From: Sulfurospirillum sp.
GTDB taxonomy: Bacteria; Campylobacterota; Campylobacteria; Campylobacterales; Sulfurospirillaceae
DNA: 64,000 bases
Assembly (NCBI GenBank): GCA_016744795.1
Contig: JADGDR010000002.1
Span: 176,648-240,647, forward strand
Direction of reading: 5' to 3'
Shown here: positions 47,075 to 56,541 of the stretch, one piece after another
Position numbering within the stretch: the stretch's first letter is position 1
Layout: the number at the start of each line of letters is the position of its first letter
The notes under the pieces: model-generated
Seen by the model: the letters and a program-made list of their open reading frames with translations, nothing else
What the model was told of the DNA's origin: nothing
The model's database searches: none
Program-made: the position numbers and the translations under genes

Positions 47075-47152
47075 GCATAATATTTGTAAATAAAATACAA
47101 AAATTGTGTTTATTATGCTATTATACGTCAAAATAACTACAAGGAAATTATT

Positions 47153-48427
47153 TTGTTACTACAATTTAGTGCAAATAACTATAAATCAATTAAAGATACT
47201 GTTACATTTAGTATGGCAACATCCTCAAAAGATGAAGGTAATTCTTTTAAGAAAAGAAAATATGAACTTTTAAAATGTGCTATCATTTATGGTGCAAATG
47301 CAAGTGGGAAAAGCAATTTACTAAAAGCAATGGCATTCATGGGAGAGTTAGTGCTTAATAAAATGAAAGTAATTCAATCAACCGATAAATTACCTCATTT
47401 CCCATATAGATTGAGCACGCAAACTCAAGATAGTTCAAGTACTTTTGAAATTGTATGTTTTATTGAAAATATTAAATACAGATATGGCTTTGAAGTAGAT
47501 AATCACACAGTATATTCTGAGTGGTTATATGCAGATGAAAAAGGGAAAGAATCAAAACTTTTTTATCGAGAACTTGATGAAGAAGATTATGTAAATCAAA
47601 ACAAATTTAAAGAGGGTTATAGCTTTTTTGATAAGAAAAAATTAAAAATAAATATTTCTAAGAATCAGCTTTTTATTTGGAAATGTGATCAAAATGAAGG
47701 TGTTATTTCAAAAAGTATTTTAAATTGGTTTAATAATTTTAATTTTATTGATGGTATGAATAATGACGACTATATTAAATATACTTTGGATCAAATGAAA
47801 AATAAAGAATTTAAAGAAACAATGGTTAATTTAGTTAAAACAGCTGATATTGGAATTGAAGATGTTATATTGGAAGAAGAGGAAGTTCCTTTAGATGTAA
47901 TTGAAGCAATGCCATTGCCAGAAGAGTTAAAACAAGAAATGCTAAAAAATGGAGGAGTAAAATCTTTTTCCTTAAATACTTATCATAAACAGTATGATGA
48001 AAAAAATAATGAAATTGAAAATGTAATTTTTAATTTAAATAATGAGGAATCAAAAGGGACAAGAAAGTTTTTTAAAATGTCGGCTCCAATTTTAAATACA
48101 TTAAGAGAAGGTACAATTTTAATAATTGATGAATTAGATGCTAGTTTACATTCATCTTTAACGAAGTATTTAATCAAACTATTTCATGATGAAAAGATTA
48201 ATACAAAAAATGCCCAATTAATTTTTGCAACACATGATACAAACTTATTAACTAGCACAATGTTTAGACGAGATCAAATTTGGTTAACTCAAAAAGATAA
48301 ATATGGAGCTACTGATATTTATTCATTGGCACAGTTTAAAGATGTTAGAAAAAATGAAGATTTTGAAAAACAGTATATTCAAGGTAAATATGGAGCTATT
48401 CCTTATCTTGGAAAGTTTGAGTTTTAA
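47153..48427 (+). CDS. AAA ATPase of an AbiL/RloAB-like defence pair
   Basis: The 424-aa protein has Walker A GANASGKSN (near residue 45), a Walker B IIDELDASLHSSL (near 322) and the switch histidine ATHDTNLL, the layout of OLD/AbiEii-like defence ATPases. It starts with TTG at 47153 after AAGGAA; no ATG fits. The next gene (2 nt away) encodes an RloB protein. ATPase plus RloB corresponds to the AbiL (AbiLi/AbiLii) abortive infection pair, so a phage-defence role is likely but inferred. Confidence 0.85.
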   Translation: MLLQFSANNYKSIKDTVTFSMATSSKDEGNSFKKRKYELLKCAIIYGANASGKSNLLKAMAFMGELVLNKMKVIQSTDKLPHFPYRLSTQTQDSSSTFEIVCFIENIKYRYGFEVDNHTVYSEWLYADEKGKESKLFYRELDEEDYVNQNKFKEGYSFFDKKKLKINISKNQLFIWKCDQNEGVISKSILNWFNNFNFIDGMNNDDYIKYTLDQMKNKEFKETMVNLVKTADIGIEDVILEEEEVPLDVIEAMPLPEELKQEMLKNGGVKSFSLNTYHKQYDEKNNEIENVIFNLNNEESKGTRKFFKMSAPILNTLREGTILIIDELDASLHSSLTKYLIKLFHDEKINTKNAQLIFATHDTNLLTSTMFRRDQIWLTQKDKYGATDIYSLAQFKDVRKNEDFEKQYIQGKYGAIPYLGKFEF

Positions 48428-48429
48428 TT

Positions 48430-49182
48430 ATGGCAAGAAGGGGACAAAATTCATCTGATAAATTATTTAATAGACGAAAAAAAGAGCGTGAAGATAATGA
48501 TTTTAAAAGAAATAAAAATGATAAAAGTAAAGTTCCTGATGTAATTATATCTTGTGAAGATTCTATATCTGCCCCTACTTATTTTCAAATAATAGTTGAT
48601 AAACTTATAAAAGAGAAAAAAATAACACAAGATTCTTTTGTTATTGTACCTCATGATGGAATTACCCATCCATCAGGAGTTTTAGCAAAGTTAAAGGATT
48701 ATAAAGATGATAATGGCAAAATATATAAGAACTTTGAACATAAATGGATAGTTATAGATAGAGATAAAGAACGTGTTAATGGTGGTGGACATAAGGCAGA
48801 AGACTTTAATTTAGCTATTCAAAAGGCAAAGAGTAAAAAAGCTATTTATAATGTTGAAGTTGCATATGCAAATGATTCTTTTGAATTATGGTATTTACTT
48901 CATTTTGATTATCGATGTACAGCTATTCTTAGAGACGATATTAATAAAGAGCTGATTAAAAAGTTAAAAGAAAAAAATTCTCATAAATTTTCAAAATTAA
49001 CTAAACAAAATATAAAAAATAATAATTATACAAAGTATGTTTTTGATGAGATACTAGAAAATCAAGAAAATGCTATAAATAATGCAGAAAGATTATTAGA
49101 AACTTATGGAGAAAATGATAATCCGTCTACTACGGTACATAAACTTGTAAAAGTGCTAAATAGTCTGTCTAAAAATGGCTGA
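48430..49182 (+). CDS. RloB-like protein, effector of the AbiL-type pair
   Basis: The 250-aa protein has a basic N-terminus, then VIISCEDSISAPTYF, WIVIDRDKE and NDSFELWYLLHF, the acidic signature of RloB/AbiLii, a TOPRIM-related putative nuclease. It follows the ATPase by 2 nt and overlaps the DNA repair gene by 8 nt. The conserved acidic residues look intact. Activity is not shown by the sequence alone. Confidence 0.85.
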   Translation: MARRGQNSSDKLFNRRKKEREDNDFKRNKNDKSKVPDVIISCEDSISAPTYFQIIVDKLIKEKKITQDSFVIVPHDGITHPSGVLAKLKDYKDDNGKIYKNFEHKWIVIDRDKERVNGGGHKAEDFNLAIQKAKSKKAIYNVEVAYANDSFELWYLLHFDYRCTAILRDDINKELIKKLKEKNSHKFSKLTKQNIKNNNYTKYVFDEILENQENAINNAERLLETYGENDNPSTTVHKLVKVLNSLSKNG

Positions 49183-50245
49183 ATTATTTAAAAACTTATA
49201 TAATGAAGATTATATAGATTTACTCTGTTCAAATCTTTTACATGTAAACAAAAAAGAGTTTACATGTAGAGTATTTGATGAGTTATGGGAAAGTCGTGAA
49301 CTTAAAGAGAGGATGAGACATATCTCTATTGTGTTGGGAGAGTTTTTACCTGTAAATTATGAAGAAGCTATAGATATACTTAAAACTACTTTTTTAAATA
49401 TGCCATCAAATATGGGCTTGGAAAATATGATATTTCAAGATTTTGTAGAAGTTTATGGAATGGATGATTTTGAAAAGTCTATGGAGGCTTTGGAGTGTTT
49501 TACTAAAGGTTCAAGCTCTGAATTTGCTGTGCGTAGGTTCATAATCAAGTACCCAAAAAAGTCTATGGCTCGTATGAAAATTTGGGCTAATTGGGATAAT
49601 GAACATGTAAGAAGATTAGCAAGTGAGGGTTGTCGTCCTCGCCTACCTTGGGCTATTTCGTTGCCAGAGTTTAAGAAAAATCCCAAAAAAGTTTTAGAAA
49701 TACTAGATATTTTAAAAGATGATGAGAGTGAATATGTTCGAAGAAGTGTTGCTAACAATCTAAATGATATTTCAAAAGATAATCCAAAAGTAGTTAAAAA
49801 AATTACCAAAAATTGGTTAGGTAAAAATAAAAATAGAGACAAACTTTTAAAACATGGCTGTAGAACTCTTTTAAAAATAAGTGACAAAGATACATTAGCA
49901 ATGTTTGGTTTTAAAAAAGTCAAAGATATAAATATAGAAGATTTTACTATAACAAAAGATGTAGAGTTTGAAAAAGAGTTGTTATTCTCTTTTATTCTTA
50001 ATTCAACTGAAACTCTAGGAAAACTAAGAATAGAATATGCTTTGCATTTTGTAAGACAAAACAGTAAATACTCAAAAAAAGTTTTTAAAATTTCAGAAGG
50101 ATTTTACAATCAAACGAGCAAAAAAATCCAAAAATCATACTCATTTAGAGCCATCTCAACAAGAAAATATTATAATGGCTTACATAAGATTCAAATCATA
50201 ATTAATGGAGAAATTTTACATGAAGATGAATTTATCTATAGTTAA
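49175..50245 (+). CDS. AlkC-like DNA alkylation repair protein
   Basis: The 356-aa protein consists of HEAT-like helical repeats with LASEGCRPRLPW (near residue 148) and VRRSVANNLNDISKDNP, the signature of AlkC/AlkD alkylpurine glycosylases. The C-terminal ~85 residues look like the beta-sandwich (Ig-like) add-on of some AlkC proteins. It would remove alkylated adenines. It overlaps both neighbours (8 nt and 26 nt). Two TACATGTA sites near its start read Leu-His-Val and Thr-Cys-Arg. Confidence 0.87.
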   Translation: MAELFKNLYNEDYIDLLCSNLLHVNKKEFTCRVFDELWESRELKERMRHISIVLGEFLPVNYEEAIDILKTTFLNMPSNMGLENMIFQDFVEVYGMDDFEKSMEALECFTKGSSSEFAVRRFIIKYPKKSMARMKIWANWDNEHVRRLASEGCRPRLPWAISLPEFKKNPKKVLEILDILKDDESEYVRRSVANNLNDISKDNPKVVKKITKNWLGKNKNRDKLLKHGCRTLLKISDKDTLAMFGFKKVKDINIEDFTITKDVEFEKELLFSFILNSTETLGKLRIEYALHFVRQNSKYSKKVFKISEGFYNQTSKKIQKSYSFRAISTRKYYNGLHKIQIIINGEILHEDEFIYS

Positions 50246-52580
50246 TATATTTGTAGTGTTTTTGGTATCATTGCTTTTTTCTGCCTGTTCTGTTAAAGAA
50301 TTAGAACCTGTTCTGGTGAAAAATACATATAAAAAAATAGATTATACTAAAGATATAAAACCAGTATTAGATAGTAGATGTGTAGTGTGTCACTCTTGTT
50401 ATAATTCTCCTTGTCAAGCTAAGTTTAGTTCATATGAAGGGATACAAAGAGGTGGAAGTAAGATAAAAGTTTACGATGCTACAAGATTTAGAGCTATTGA
50501 CCCTACTAGACTTTTTATAGATGCACAAAGTACGAAGGAGTGGAGAACAAAAGGCTTCTACTCTTTGACTGATAGTTTAGATGGAAACATAAGTACTAAC
50601 GACTCTATTATGATTCATATGCTTAACCAAAAGATGAAAAATCCTGATATTATAGGTGAGTATTCTCCTGAAACAGATGACTTAATGTGTCCAAGAGATA
50701 AAGATGAAGTGAATGAGTATTTTGATGATAAACCAAATCATGGTATGCCTTATGGTATGCCTGCTTTAAAACAAATAGAGTATGATACTCTAGCTCAATG
50801 GTTATTTCAAGGAGCAAATGGACCTTTAAAAAGAACTGCTAAGGCAGATATAAAGATAAAAAAACAGATAAATAAATGGGAAAACTTTTTTAATACCAAT
50901 AAAGCAAAATACTCAGTAACAGCAAGATATCTTTATGAGCATCTATATCTTGCACATATCAATTTTTCAAAATCTTCAAATGAGTTTTATGAGTTAGTAC
51001 GTTCATATACCCCATCTCCACAAGAAATAAAGATTATTCCTTCAATTCGCCCTTTTGATGATCCAAAAACAGATAAGTTTTACTATCGTTTTAGAAAGAT
51101 AGATTCTACCATAGTTCACAAAACACATATGGTTATGAAATTTGACGAAGAAAAATTTAAAAGAATTAATAAACTTTTTATTGAACAAAAGTGGGATATT
51201 AAACCTCATTATGTAGATTATGAGGTGAAGTCAAGTGCAAATCCTTTTATAAAATTTGCACAAATTCCTGTGCGTTCTCGTTACCAGTTTTTACTTGATA
51301 ATGCTCATTATATAATTATGACGTTTATACGTGGTCCAGTTTGTCGTGGTCAGATGGCTCTTAATGTTATACATGACCATTTTTGGATTATGTTTATGGA
51401 TCCAGATTATGATTTGACTGTAAAATATCCAGCTTTTTTACAAAAACATGCTGAGAATCTTAGCATGCCAATAGAGACTAATAATAAAAGTATTTTTAGA
51501 ACATTCAGTGATGAATATAGAGATAAATATGAAAATTATTTTAAAGCAAAACATAACTTTTATGATATTATTCATCCTGAGGGAGTTAACTTGGACTCAA
51601 TATGGAAGGGTGAGCAAGCCGAGGATGCCCCACTTCTTACGGTATATAGACACTATGATAGTGCATCAGTTCATAAAGGAGTTTTAGGAGGAATGCCGAG
51701 AACTGCTTGGGTTATAGACTATCCTCATCTTGAAAGGATTTATTATACGCTTGTTGCTGGTTATGATGTGTTTGGTAACTTATCTCATCAAACAAATATA
51801 AGAAGATATATGGATTTTTTACGTATTGAAGGTGAAGCTAACTTTTTGGCTTTTGTGCCTGCAAATATACGTTTAGATATGTTTAAGTCCTGGTATATTC
51901 AAGATAAAGGTGTTCAAAATCTTAAAGAATTCAATATATGGAGAGAGAGTGGGGTGGAGTATAAAACTAAAAACTATAAAAGTGAATTTTTTGAAAAAGT
52001 TGTAAATACTCATATCCTGAAATCTACAAATATAAATTTTGATAATATAAATTACTTTAAAGCAGAAGAAAAAGCACCTCAAATGCCTAAGCATTTTAAA
52101 TCATTGAAAAATATAAAAGATGGATTTCGTTCTTTAACAAAACCAGGAACAAAATTTTTAAAGTATGTAAGTGACAATGGTATAAATACTGTTTTATTGA
52201 GAATAAAAGGCAAAGACAATAAGAATTATGTTGGAACAATAGTTGTAAATAGATGGCACGATAATGTGAATTCTATTTTTGCAGAAGAAAATAGACTTAA
52301 TTCCGATAAAGATACTTTAGACTTTATATCTGGTTCAGTTGGTTCATATCCAAATATGTTTTGTGTTTTAAAATATGAAGATTTACCAGACTTTTTTGAT
52401 TTGCTAGAAAATTTTGAGCCAAATGAAATTTATTTTTCAAAAATGAAAAAATACTTCATTAGTCGTGATAGTGAGAAATTTTGGAAAACATATGATTGGT
52501 TTCAAGATCACTTTAACAAATCAAATCCAACCGAAGCTGGACTTTATGATTTGAATAGATATTATAGACGTACTTTCTAA
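50220..52580 (+). CDS. cti: Fatty acid cis/trans isomerase Cti
   Basis: The 786-aa protein has a lipoprotein-type signal (LLFSAC near residue 22), a heme c motif CVVCH (near 56) and the Cti family body (FDDPKTDKFYYRFRKID, GPVCRGQMALNVI, DHFWIMFMDP). Periplasmic Cti turns cis unsaturated phospholipid acyl chains into trans under solvent or heat stress. The start at 50220 has GGAG 9 nt ahead and overlaps the repair gene by 26 nt. Confidence 0.9.
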   Translation: MKMNLSIVNIFVVFLVSLLFSACSVKELEPVLVKNTYKKIDYTKDIKPVLDSRCVVCHSCYNSPCQAKFSSYEGIQRGGSKIKVYDATRFRAIDPTRLFIDAQSTKEWRTKGFYSLTDSLDGNISTNDSIMIHMLNQKMKNPDIIGEYSPETDDLMCPRDKDEVNEYFDDKPNHGMPYGMPALKQIEYDTLAQWLFQGANGPLKRTAKADIKIKKQINKWENFFNTNKAKYSVTARYLYEHLYLAHINFSKSSNEFYELVRSYTPSPQEIKIIPSIRPFDDPKTDKFYYRFRKIDSTIVHKTHMVMKFDEEKFKRINKLFIEQKWDIKPHYVDYEVKSSANPFIKFAQIPVRSRYQFLLDNAHYIIMTFIRGPVCRGQMALNVIHDHFWIMFMDPDYDLTVKYPAFLQKHAENLSMPIETNNKSIFRTFSDEYRDKYENYFKAKHNFYDIIHPEGVNLDSIWKGEQAEDAPLLTVYRHYDSASVHKGVLGGMPRTAWVIDYPHLERIYYTLVAGYDVFGNLSHQTNIRRYMDFLRIEGEANFLAFVPANIRLDMFKSWYIQDKGVQNLKEFNIWRESGVEYKTKNYKSEFFEKVVNTHILKSTNINFDNINYFKAEEKAPQMPKHFKSLKNIKDGFRSLTKPGTKFLKYVSDNGINTVLLRIKGKDNKNYVGTIVVNRWHDNVNSIFAEENRLNSDKDTLDFISGSVGSYPNMFCVLKYEDLPDFFDLLENFEPNEIYFSKMKKYFISRDSEKFWKTYDWFQDHFNKSNPTEAGLYDLNRYYRRTF

Positions 52581-52587
52581 AGTACGT
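52568..52587. terminator. cti/yggS convergent terminator
   Basis: ACGTACTTT, a CT loop and AAAGTACGT form a perfect 9-bp hairpin overlapping the cti stop, followed by TTTATTT. It lies 1 nt before the end of the converging yggS gene. Confidence 0.75.
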
Positions 52588-52588
52588 T

Positions 52589-53263
52589 TTATTTAAAAAG
52601 TGTACTTCCTATACGAAGCATGTTTGAGCCACACTCTACTGCTAGGCAATAATCTGAACTCATACCCATAGAACAGTATTTTGCTCCTTTGGATTCAAGT
52701 TTTTTAAAGATAGCATGAGTTATTTGAAAACTTTTCTTTACTAGGCTTTCATCATCTGAATGAGCCCCTATGCTCATAACGCCTTTGAGTTTTATGTTCT
52801 TACATGTAGAGATGATTTTTTCATAAACATTAAAAGCATCTTCAGGCAATACACCAGCTTTTTGTTCTTCATAAGCACTATTTATTTGAAGTAAAACGTT
52901 CATAGTTTTACCCTTTACATGTAGACGTTTATTTATCTCTTGAGCCATTTCCAAAGAGCTACAACTATGCATTAGAGTAGGATTTAAATCTATGAGTGCA
53001 TTTATTTTGTTTGTTTGAAGTCGTCCTATAAAGTGCCATTCTAAAGGAAGTTCATTTAAAAGTTCTGTTTTTATTTTGTAGTCTTGAACTCTATTTTCGC
53101 CAAAAGCACGTTGTCCTATGTTATACATATTTTGTATTGCATCAGAGTCTACATTTTTACTTACAGCGATTATTTTTATGATCTGATGCTGATTAACTTC
53201 AAGTCTAACTTTTTCTATATTTATTAAAATTTCATCAAACCTCTCTTCGTATAAACTCACCAT
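52589..53263 (-). CDS. yggS: YggS/PLPBP family pyridoxal phosphate-binding protein
   Basis: The 224-aa protein has the PLP lysine in KIIAVSKN (near residue 35), FGENRVQD, EWHFIGRLQTNK and GMSSDYCLAVECGSNMLRIG. It binds PLP and supports vitamin B6 and amino acid balance. The ATG at 53263 overlaps the rseP TGA by 1 nt (TGATG). Two TACATGTA palindromes read Leu-His-Val and Thr-Cys-Lys. It ends the minus-strand operon that begins with pyrD. Confidence 0.94.
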   Translation of the reverse strand: MVSLYEERFDEILINIEKVRLEVNQHQIIKIIAVSKNVDSDAIQNMYNIGQRAFGENRVQDYKIKTELLNELPLEWHFIGRLQTNKINALIDLNPTLMHSCSSLEMAQEINKRLHVKGKTMNVLLQINSAYEEQKAGVLPEDAFNVYEKIISTCKNIKLKGVMSIGAHSDDESLVKKSFQITHAIFKKLESKGAKYCSMGMSSDYCLAVECGSNMLRIGSTLFK

Positions 53264-54321
53264 CAATAGCCTCCAAAAATTCTATATATATCATTAAAAA
53301 TAGTAAATGCCATAAGCGTTAGTAAAAATACCCAGCCAAAAACAGTCATGCGGTAGAGTGTCTTTTCGCTAGGGGCTTTTTTTGTTATCATTTCATATAT
53401 GTTAAACATAATATGTCCACCATCAAGTGCAGGGATTGGAAGTAAATTTAGAACACCAAGATTAACAGAAATAAGAGCAGTCAAGGCAAAAAGAGCGATA
53501 ATACCTGCTTCACTAGCTTGTGCTGTAACTTGCACTATGGAAACAACTCCACCTAAGTCTTTTGCAGGAATTACACCTTGGACAAGTTTTTGTAAACTTG
53601 TTACTATCATTGTTGTGGCTTTTATAGTTTCATCATAAGCAAAGACGAGAGTTTCTACTGGAGTTAAGTCTAGAACAAAAGTTTCACCTATAGGAGATAT
53701 TCCTAATATTCTTTTTTTAACTGGTTCTCCAAACATGGTTTTTAGCTCTTTTATCTCTGGAGTTGCCATTAGGGTTTTTATCTTATTTTCTCTTTGAATA
53801 CTTACCAAAAGAGGACCATTACTGTGTTTTATAAGTCTACTTAAATCATTCCATGTTTTTACATGTTCCCCATTGATTTCTATGACTCTATCTTTTGTCA
53901 TAAGACCCATTTTATGAGCAGGAGTATTTTCTCCCACATTTCCAATGATAGGAGATAATTTAGTTACACCAATATTTGCAATAGCAAGATAGAGAAAAAA
54001 AGCTAAAATAAAGTTTGCAAATGGACCTGCAAGAAGTATAATAACTCTTTTCCAAGGTTTTTTTGTGTTATAACTGTCCGAATCACTACTTATTTTTGTG
54101 GGATCTTTATCGTCTTGACCTTTCATCTGAACATATCCACCAAGTGGTATCATAGCCAAACAGTATTCAGTTTTGCCAATAACTTTGCTAAATACTTTTT
54201 TCCCAAATCCTATACTAAATACTTCTACATGAACACCAAAAAAACGTGCAGCTAAAAAGTGCCCTAATTCATGAAAAAATATTAAGAAGGATAGGACTAG
54301 TAGTGAAGTTAATATTCCCAT
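53263..54321 (-). CDS. rseP: Site-2 membrane protease RseP
   Basis: The 352-aa protein has the zinc site HELGH (near residue 18), a single PDZ domain (about 120-200) and the NLLPIPALDGGH motif (near 290) in a C-terminal membrane helix. It cleaves transmembrane segments of anti-sigma factors and signal peptides. It overlaps pgsA by 1 nt and yggS by 1 nt. It has one PDZ domain, whereas the E. coli enzyme has two. Confidence 0.93.
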   Translation of the reverse strand: MGILTSLLVLSFLIFFHELGHFLAARFFGVHVEVFSIGFGKKVFSKVIGKTEYCLAMIPLGGYVQMKGQDDKDPTKISSDSDSYNTKKPWKRVIILLAGPFANFILAFFLYLAIANIGVTKLSPIIGNVGENTPAHKMGLMTKDRVIEINGEHVKTWNDLSRLIKHSNGPLLVSIQRENKIKTLMATPEIKELKTMFGEPVKKRILGISPIGETFVLDLTPVETLVFAYDETIKATTMIVTSLQKLVQGVIPAKDLGGVVSIVQVTAQASEAGIIALFALTALISVNLGVLNLLPIPALDGGHIMFNIYEMITKKAPSEKTLYRMTVFGWVFLLTLMAFTIFNDIYRIFGGY

Positions 54322-54863
54322 TATTTATCTACCTTTTTTGAATAACTCATTACATACTCAAAACCTGAGTATAGAGTCATGCCAACTGCTAACCACAAAA
54401 GAAACTCAGCATAAGGCCAGTTCATGGTAGCAAATCCTATAGCAAACATTTGAAGTAAAGTTTTAATTTTACCCCAAACGGAAGCTTGTATATCTAAACC
54501 TTTACTTGCCGCCACAACTCTTATTCCAGTTATGAAAAATTCACGAGTAAGTATAAGATATACTGCCCATACATTCGCTCTGTCTATAAGCATAAGACCC
54601 AAAAAAGCACTAAGCATAAGCATTTTATCTGCTAAAGGGTCTAGTATAGCACCAAGTGTTGTTTGTTGATTCCACGCACGAGCTATAAATCCATCAAATC
54701 CATCAGTTACACTTGCAATTACAAATACTAAAGCAGCAGCATAATCCAGCCAACTGACATGAATACCATCAAATATAGCACCATTTCTACCTACAAGAAG
54801 CCATAACATAAGAGGCGCAAGTAAAATTCTACTAAACGCTAAAAAATTTGGTAAATTTAACAT
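54321..54863 (-). CDS. pgsA: CDP-diacylglycerol-glycerol-3-phosphate 3-phosphatidyltransferase
   Basis: The 180-aa inner-membrane enzyme has the CDP-alcohol phosphotransferase motif DGFDGFIAR...GAILDPLADK (residues ~57-84) and several hydrophobic helices. It makes phosphatidylglycerol phosphate. The ATG lies 7 nt inside the fabL 3' end. Confidence 0.94.
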   Translation of the reverse strand: MLNLPNFLAFSRILLAPLMLWLLVGRNGAIFDGIHVSWLDYAAALVFVIASVTDGFDGFIARAWNQQTTLGAILDPLADKMLMLSAFLGLMLIDRANVWAVYLILTREFFITGIRVVAASKGLDIQASVWGKIKTLLQMFAIGFATMNWPYAEFLLWLAVGMTLYSGFEYVMSYSKKVDK

Positions 54864-55645
54864 GTTTGAAATGTAGTTCCCCCATCAATTAGAAGAGTAT
54901 GACCTGTCATCCAACTTGCTTTTTCTGAACATACAAAAAGGCAGGCCCCAGCAATATCTTGAGGTTGTCCCATACGGTTAAGTGGAGAAAGTTTAGCCGT
55001 TGTGTCTCTCACCTCTTCATAGTTTGTAAATGCTCTTAGTGCATCAGTCTCAATTGGACCACCACTAACAATGTTTACTCTTATGTTCATTTCTCCAAGC
55101 TCAGCAGCCGCATATCTAGCCATAGCTTCAACTGCTGCTTTTGCTGTTCCATGACCAGCATAATGTTTTATGTATTGTAAATTTCCAGTTGAAGATATAG
55201 AAATGATACTTCCACCACCAACTTTTTCCATACGTTTTGCTGCTTCTTGAGAACCAACTACAAAAGCATTTACAGTTGCAGTAAATATATTATTGATTCC
55301 TTTTGGCTTTAATTTCATATATTTGGTATATCCACCAACAACAGGACGACCAGATATAATTGCATTTGATATAAAGTAATTAATCTCATCAAAATCTTCA
55401 TCTATAAGTTTAAATAGGTCCTTATATGTTTCAGGCTCTAAAATGTTTAGAGGGTATGTTTTTGCTTTTATGCCATAATTTTTTTCTAAATCTTTGACTT
55501 GTTCGTTTGCCATCTCTTCGTTTGAATTGTATGTAAAGGCAATATTTACACCTTGTTTTGCAAAATCATAAACGATAGCTTTTCCTATGCCTCTAGTTCC
55601 CCCACTTATGACAAGTGTTTTACCCTTCATTTCACTATAACCCAT
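54857..55645 (-). CDS. fabL: FabL-type enoyl-[acyl-carrier-protein] reductase
   Basis: The 262-aa short-chain dehydrogenase has GGTRGIGKAI (near residue 16) and the catalytic pair Y-X6-K (YAGHGTAK, near 159), the spacing of enoyl reductases instead of Y-X3-K of ordinary SDRs. The segment VSGGPIETDALRAF closely resembles FabL rather than FabI. It reduces the enoyl-ACP intermediate in fatty acid synthesis. The neighbouring pgsA supports a lipid role. An AAAGGGA site precedes ATG 55645; a second Met (residue 6) is possible. Confidence 0.82.
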   Translation of the reverse strand: MGYSEMKGKTLVISGGTRGIGKAIVYDFAKQGVNIAFTYNSNEEMANEQVKDLEKNYGIKAKTYPLNILEPETYKDLFKLIDEDFDEINYFISNAIISGRPVVGGYTKYMKLKPKGINNIFTATVNAFVVGSQEAAKRMEKVGGGSIISISSTGNLQYIKHYAGHGTAKAAVEAMARYAAAELGEMNIRVNIVSGGPIETDALRAFTNYEEVRDTTAKLSPLNRMGQPQDIAGACLFVCSEKASWMTGHTLLIDGGTTFQTC

Positions 55646-55647
55646 CT

Positions 55648-56541
55648 CTAAAATCCCTTTATATCGTATTGTTTTATGACTTCTTCTATTTTTTTCATAT
55701 TTTCTTTACTTGGATGTGTTAGAGGAAGTCTATACTCTAATGTATCAAGTAGACCAGCAATATACATTGCTGCTTTTATTGGTATTGGATTGCTTTCACA
55801 AAAGAGTATTTTGTTCATTGTATAAAGCTTGTCATTAATTTTTTTTGCTTCATGATAATCACCATTTACTGCTGCATGAGTTAAATCAGCAATTTTATTT
55901 GGAATTAAGTTTGATGTAACAGAAATTACACCACTTCCTCCATTTGAAAGAATAGGGTAGTTGATGGCATCATCACCACTAATTACACTAAGCTTTGGTT
56001 CATGTGCTAGTAAATCAACACATCTTTCAATAGAACCAGTTGCTTCTTTAACTCCATAAATATTTGAGCACTCACTAAATAATCTATATATAGTTTTAGG
56101 AAGTAAATCACATGCAGTGCGTCCCGGTACATTGTATAAAAGTACAGGTATCTCAACTGCATTTGCTAATGCTTTGTAGTGTTGATACAGTCCTTCTTGC
56201 ATAGGTTTGTTATAGTATGGTGTTACTGAAAGGATTCCATCAGCTCCATGTTTTTGCGCAAATTCTGCAATGCCAACAGCTTCCCATGTAGAATTACTAC
56301 CTGCTCCTGCCATAACTTTTACGTTAGTTCCTTTACAAACATCGACTGCTATTTCTATACAACGACGATGTTCTTCATGACTTAGAGTGGCACTCTCTCC
56401 TGTTGTACCAACAGGAACAACAACGTCAATTTTATTATCTATTTGCCTTTTTACAAGTTTTGCGTAAGTCTCTTCATTTAATTTTCCATTTTTAAATGGT
56501 GTTATAAGGGCTGTCATAGCTCCTTGTAATTTTGCGCTCAT
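55648..56541 (-). CDS. dapA: 4-hydroxy-tetrahydrodipicolinate synthase
   Basis: The 297-aa TIM-barrel enzyme has GTTGESATL (near residue 44), YNVPGRT (near 134) and the Schiff-base lysine in VKEATG (near 162). It starts the lysine/diaminopimelate branch. The ATG overlaps the peptidase gene by 4 nt (ATGA). Confidence 0.96.
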   Translation of the reverse strand: MSAKLQGAMTALITPFKNGKLNEETYAKLVKRQIDNKIDVVVPVGTTGESATLSHEEHRRCIEIAVDVCKGTNVKVMAGAGSNSTWEAVGIAEFAQKHGADGILSVTPYYNKPMQEGLYQHYKALANAVEIPVLLYNVPGRTACDLLPKTIYRLFSECSNIYGVKEATGSIERCVDLLAHEPKLSVISGDDAINYPILSNGGSGVISVTSNLIPNKIADLTHAAVNGDYHEAKKINDKLYTMNKILFCESNPIPIKAAMYIAGLLDTLEYRLPLTHPSKENMKKIEEVIKQYDIKGF

